35,311 nucleotides of DNA. Origin: Gammaproteobacteria bacterium. GTDB lineage: Bacteria > Pseudomonadota > Gammaproteobacteria > Steroidobacterales > Woeseiaceae. Below the pieces are notes generated by a model. The model was given only the letters and a program-made list of their open reading frames with translations. It was not told the origin of the DNA and did no database searches. This document shows positions 33,516 to 35,311 of this stretch, piece by piece. The DNA lies in the NCBI GenBank assembly GCA_009937605.1, contig JAACFG010000012.1:1-35311 (forward strand), read 5' to 3'. A program made the position numbers and the translations under genes. The first letter of the stretch is position 1, and every line of letters starts with the position of its first letter.

Positions 33516-34423
33516 TGCGTAAAGCCGTACAACGTCATGGCAGCAATGATGACGGCCCAGATCAGCAGCAGTTTGAAGACCAGGTGATTCGCAGCTTGCG
33601 CGCCACGGATCGCGCGCTCCAAGCTCGTTTCGTCCGGACGGTCCTGCAGTGCTAGTGCGGCAATACCAACACGCGCGAGGAGGTTTTCACTGCGCTCGGA
33701 GGTCGATGCGTCGAGATCCTCTGTCGGGGCGCGCAGCGCGGCGATTGCGTCGTCCATGTGACCGGCGGCCGCATAGCCAATGGCGGTCAATCGAGCAGGA
33801 ATCCATGCCAGCCAGCCATGCAGCATTACCGCCGCGTCGCGAATACGCTCCGAGTTGCCAGCGGTCTGCTCTTCGCGGGCGGCGTTGAAAACCGCACGAC
33901 GCCGGATCAGGTCGGTGACCCGGTAGGCCCAGGCTGCCAGCGGACCCAATACGACAAACCAGAATACAACGGCGAACAGGCGATTATTGGCCTGCACACA
34001 TACAGCCGCTTCAACGAAGTTCGTCCGCTCGCGCGCATCTTCCGGGACATCTCCCTCGACGATCGCTTTCGCCGCATTGTGAATGGGATCGGGCTCGTCG
34101 CTTTCCAGGGCCCTGCAGTACTCGCCCACCTGCTCGCCAATATCGTGGGGGCCGAGGGAAAAGAACAAGACGACAACCGCCAGCAACAGGTAAGTAAAAC
34201 CGGCCAGCGTATCGCCCAGGAACCAGATCACTGCGGCGATCGGCAAAACCAGAAATACCGCGAGCAGCACAACCGGAATAATCGCGGGCCAGGTTGGCAG
34301 CCGATCCGCCAAACGAAAGCCAGCATCGATTATGCGGTCCATCCAGCGCATACGCCGCCAGTGGAACAACTGCGTGGCAAGCCGCTCGATAGCCAGTCCG
34401 ATGAGTAATGCGATCAGGTTCAT
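33512..34423 (-). CDS. ampE: AmpE-like regulatory membrane protein
   Basis: This inner-membrane protein is encoded with ampD and may sense or modulate beta-lactamase/murein signalling. The 303-residue product has about four hydrophobic helices: residues 46-67 and 72-90, one about 150-168, and the C-terminal LLLIWAVIIAAMTLYGF. Positions of NRLFAVVFWFVVLGPLAAWAYR and the final helix match E. coli AmpE as I recall it. Its position directly after ampD (6 bases) supports this. AmpE is distantly related to CobD/CbiB, but the length, ends and ampD linkage decide for AmpE. A GTGA overlap connects it to btuF. Confidence 0.9.
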   Translation of the reverse strand: MNLIALLIGLAIERLATQLFHWRRMRWMDRIIDAGFRLADRLPTWPAIIPVVLLAVFLVLPIAAVIWFLGDTLAGFTYLLLAVVVLFFSLGPHDIGEQVGEYCRALESDEPDPIHNAAKAIVEGDVPEDARERTNFVEAAVCVQANNRLFAVVFWFVVLGPLAAWAYRVTDLIRRRAVFNAAREEQTAGNSERIRDAAVMLHGWLAWIPARLTAIGYAAAGHMDDAIAALRAPTEDLDASTSERSENLLARVGIAALALQDRPDETSLERAIRGAQAANHLVFKLLLIWAVIIAAMTLYGFTQ

Positions 34424-34429
34424 AGTGCG

Positions 34430-35008
34430 TCAGTTTCCGGGCCCGAGACCATCATACAATCTGAACCAGTCGAAAGCAGGTCCCGGATCGGTTTTGCGAC
34501 CGGGTGCGATGTCACAATGGCCAGCAATCTCGCGCGCTGAAATGCCAGGGTAGGCGGCGCACAACGCGTTGACCACGGCCTGCAACGCGGGATATTGCCG
34601 ATCATCGTACGGTGTTTCATCCTCTCCTTCGAGTTCGATACCGATGGAAAAGTCGTTGCAGCGAGATTGCCCGCGGAAACGGGACTCTCCAGCATGCCAC
34701 GCGCGCTCGGTAAATGGGACAAACTGGATGACAGTCCCATCGCGACGGATAAGCAGATGCGCTGACACTTCCATGCCGCGAATCTCTTCAAAATAGGGAT
34801 GTGCATTCCAGTCGAGTCTGTTGGTGAACAGGGCCTCGATCTCCGATCCACCAAACTGGCCGGGCGGGAGACTGATCCCATGAACCACGATCAGGGACGG
34901 ACCGCCACCGCAGGGTCGCGCGTCCTGATTGGGACTGGGGCACTGCTCGGCGGGCTCCAGTAGTCCGGTGGCTTTGTCGACCGCGAATAGGCATGATTTC
35001 GAAACCAT
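34430..35008 (-). CDS. ampD: 1,6-anhydro-N-acetylmuramyl-L-alanine amidase
   Basis: AmpD is a cytoplasmic zinc amidase that cuts the stem peptide from anhydro-muropeptides during wall recycling; its loss derepresses ampC in many bacteria. The 192-residue product has SPNQDARP near the start, zinc ligands H43 (VVHGISLPPGQFGG) and H164/D174 (GHCDIAPGRKTDPG), each about 10 beyond E. coli H34/H154/D164, and E-containing IELEGEDETPYDDRQY. The released anhydroMurNAc would be used by AnmK, also encoded here. Its ATG is the complement of the rsmE ATG (CATG at 35006-35009). Confidence 0.96.
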   Translation of the reverse strand: MVSKSCLFAVDKATGLLEPAEQCPSPNQDARPCGGGPSLIVVHGISLPPGQFGGSEIEALFTNRLDWNAHPYFEEIRGMEVSAHLLIRRDGTVIQFVPFTERAWHAGESRFRGQSRCNDFSIGIELEGEDETPYDDRQYPALQAVVNALCAAYPGISAREIAGHCDIAPGRKTDPGPAFDWFRLYDGLGPGN

Positions 35009-35311
35009 GAAGACGAGGCTATTTGTTTCCGGTCAATTGATCAACGGCGGCGAGCTTCTGCTTGAAGGAGATCGCGCACGCTACCTCGGGCGCGTACTGC
35101 GTCTCGCCGTCGGTGACGAAGTTTCGCTTTTCAATGGCGAGGGTCCGGAGTGGTCCGCAACGATTGGTGCCATGACGAAGAGTACGGCCACATTGCATAT
35201 CGGCGAAAGCCACGAGGCTAAAACTGAGTCATCGCTCAAGATTCACCTGGTCCAGGGTATTTCGCGCGGTGAGCGCATGGACTTCGTCGTGCAAAAAGCC
35301 ACTGAGCTCGG
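35007..35311 (+). CDS. rsmE: 16S rRNA (uracil-1498-N3)-methyltransferase, 5' part
   Basis: RsmE methylates U1498 of 16S rRNA using SAM. Only the first 101 codons lie in the window, and the frame runs off the right edge. It reads MKTRLFVSG, then LEGDRARYLGRVLRLAVGDEV and SLFNGEGPEWSATI (the PUA-like N-terminal domain), and ends in QGISRGERMDFVVQKATELG, the start of the SPOUT methyltransferase domain. The start codon overlaps the divergent ampD start codon; no Shine-Dalgarno is visible. Confidence 0.93.
   Translation, partial: MKTRLFVSGQLINGGELLLEGDRARYLGRVLRLAVGDEVSLFNGEGPEWSATIGAMTKSTATLHIGESHEAKTESSLKIHLVQGISRGERMDFVVQKATEL

Noticed and set aside
33512-34423. CobD/CbiB reading for the membrane protein next to btuF
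   Set aside because: Direct linkage to ampD, the length, and the N- and C-terminal helices fit AmpE better.

Overview
This window reads as chromosomal DNA of a moderately GC-rich gammaproteobacterium. The evidence is a 16S rRNA leader with boxA and tandem promoters, tyrS next to an M23 peptidase gene and anmK, a bifunctional TyrA, RppH, ErpA, AmpD-AmpE and a GlyGly-CTERM protein. The order rRNA operon / tyrS / M23 peptidase / anmK resembles the Pseudomonas neighbourhood as I recall it, but many details differ, so an environmental or marine lineage (Woeseiaceae/Chromatiales-like) is my guess. The species cannot be named from the sequence. No IS element, phage, CRISPR array or tRNA gene was found.

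Layout. 1-490: leader and tandem promoters of an rRNA operon that lies off the left edge on the minus strand, plus a G-rich, hairpin-rich block. 493-2902 (-): a TPR-like exported protein and tyrosyl-tRNA synthetase. 3032-7592 (+): MepM-like M23 endopeptidase, anmK and ppk1, very tightly spaced, joining wall turnover and polyphosphate synthesis. 7606-13430: an accessory block between ppk1 and ppx, holding a TetR regulator with three operator palindromes, a VIT/vWA protein with a GlyGly-CTERM tail, a DUF222/HNH endonuclease behind a near-perfect SOS box, and a secreted HAF-repeat protein. 13579-17280 (-): ppx, erpA, bactofilin and a DUF6776-like coiled-coil membrane protein as an apparent operon, then rppH.

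17353-18342 (+): a lone BtuC/FecCD permease. 18333-21389 (-): tyrA, a GAF-GGDEF diguanylate cyclase and a substrate-binding lipoprotein, translationally coupled. 21482-21874 (-): a small basic exported protein. 21998-26367 (+): frmA (glutathione-dependent formaldehyde dehydrogenase), a gamma-glutamyltransferase-like enzyme without signal peptide, and a TolB-propeller/amidohydrolase protein that has lost its metal-binding HxH.

26368-26828 has no convincing gene but carries the most interesting signal. A consensus sigma-54 promoter is followed by about 200 nt with a 5' hairpin, an A-rich linker containing AAnAAnAA motifs, and a strong intrinsic terminator. This is a candidate sigma-54-dependent small RNA resembling the Hfq/Crc-sequestering CrcZ class. 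26829-29989 (+): an exported methyltransferase-like lipoprotein, an amidase lipoprotein and a metzincin-like membrane-anchored protein. 30031-35311: a BtuD-like ATPase, an inositol-monophosphatase-family enzyme, PduO-type cobalamin adenosyltransferase, then on the minus strand ampD-ampE-btuF-arsN2-like, and the start of rsmE at the right edge. The cobalamin uptake and activation genes (btuC, btuD, pduO type, btuF) are all present but scattered over 16 kb.
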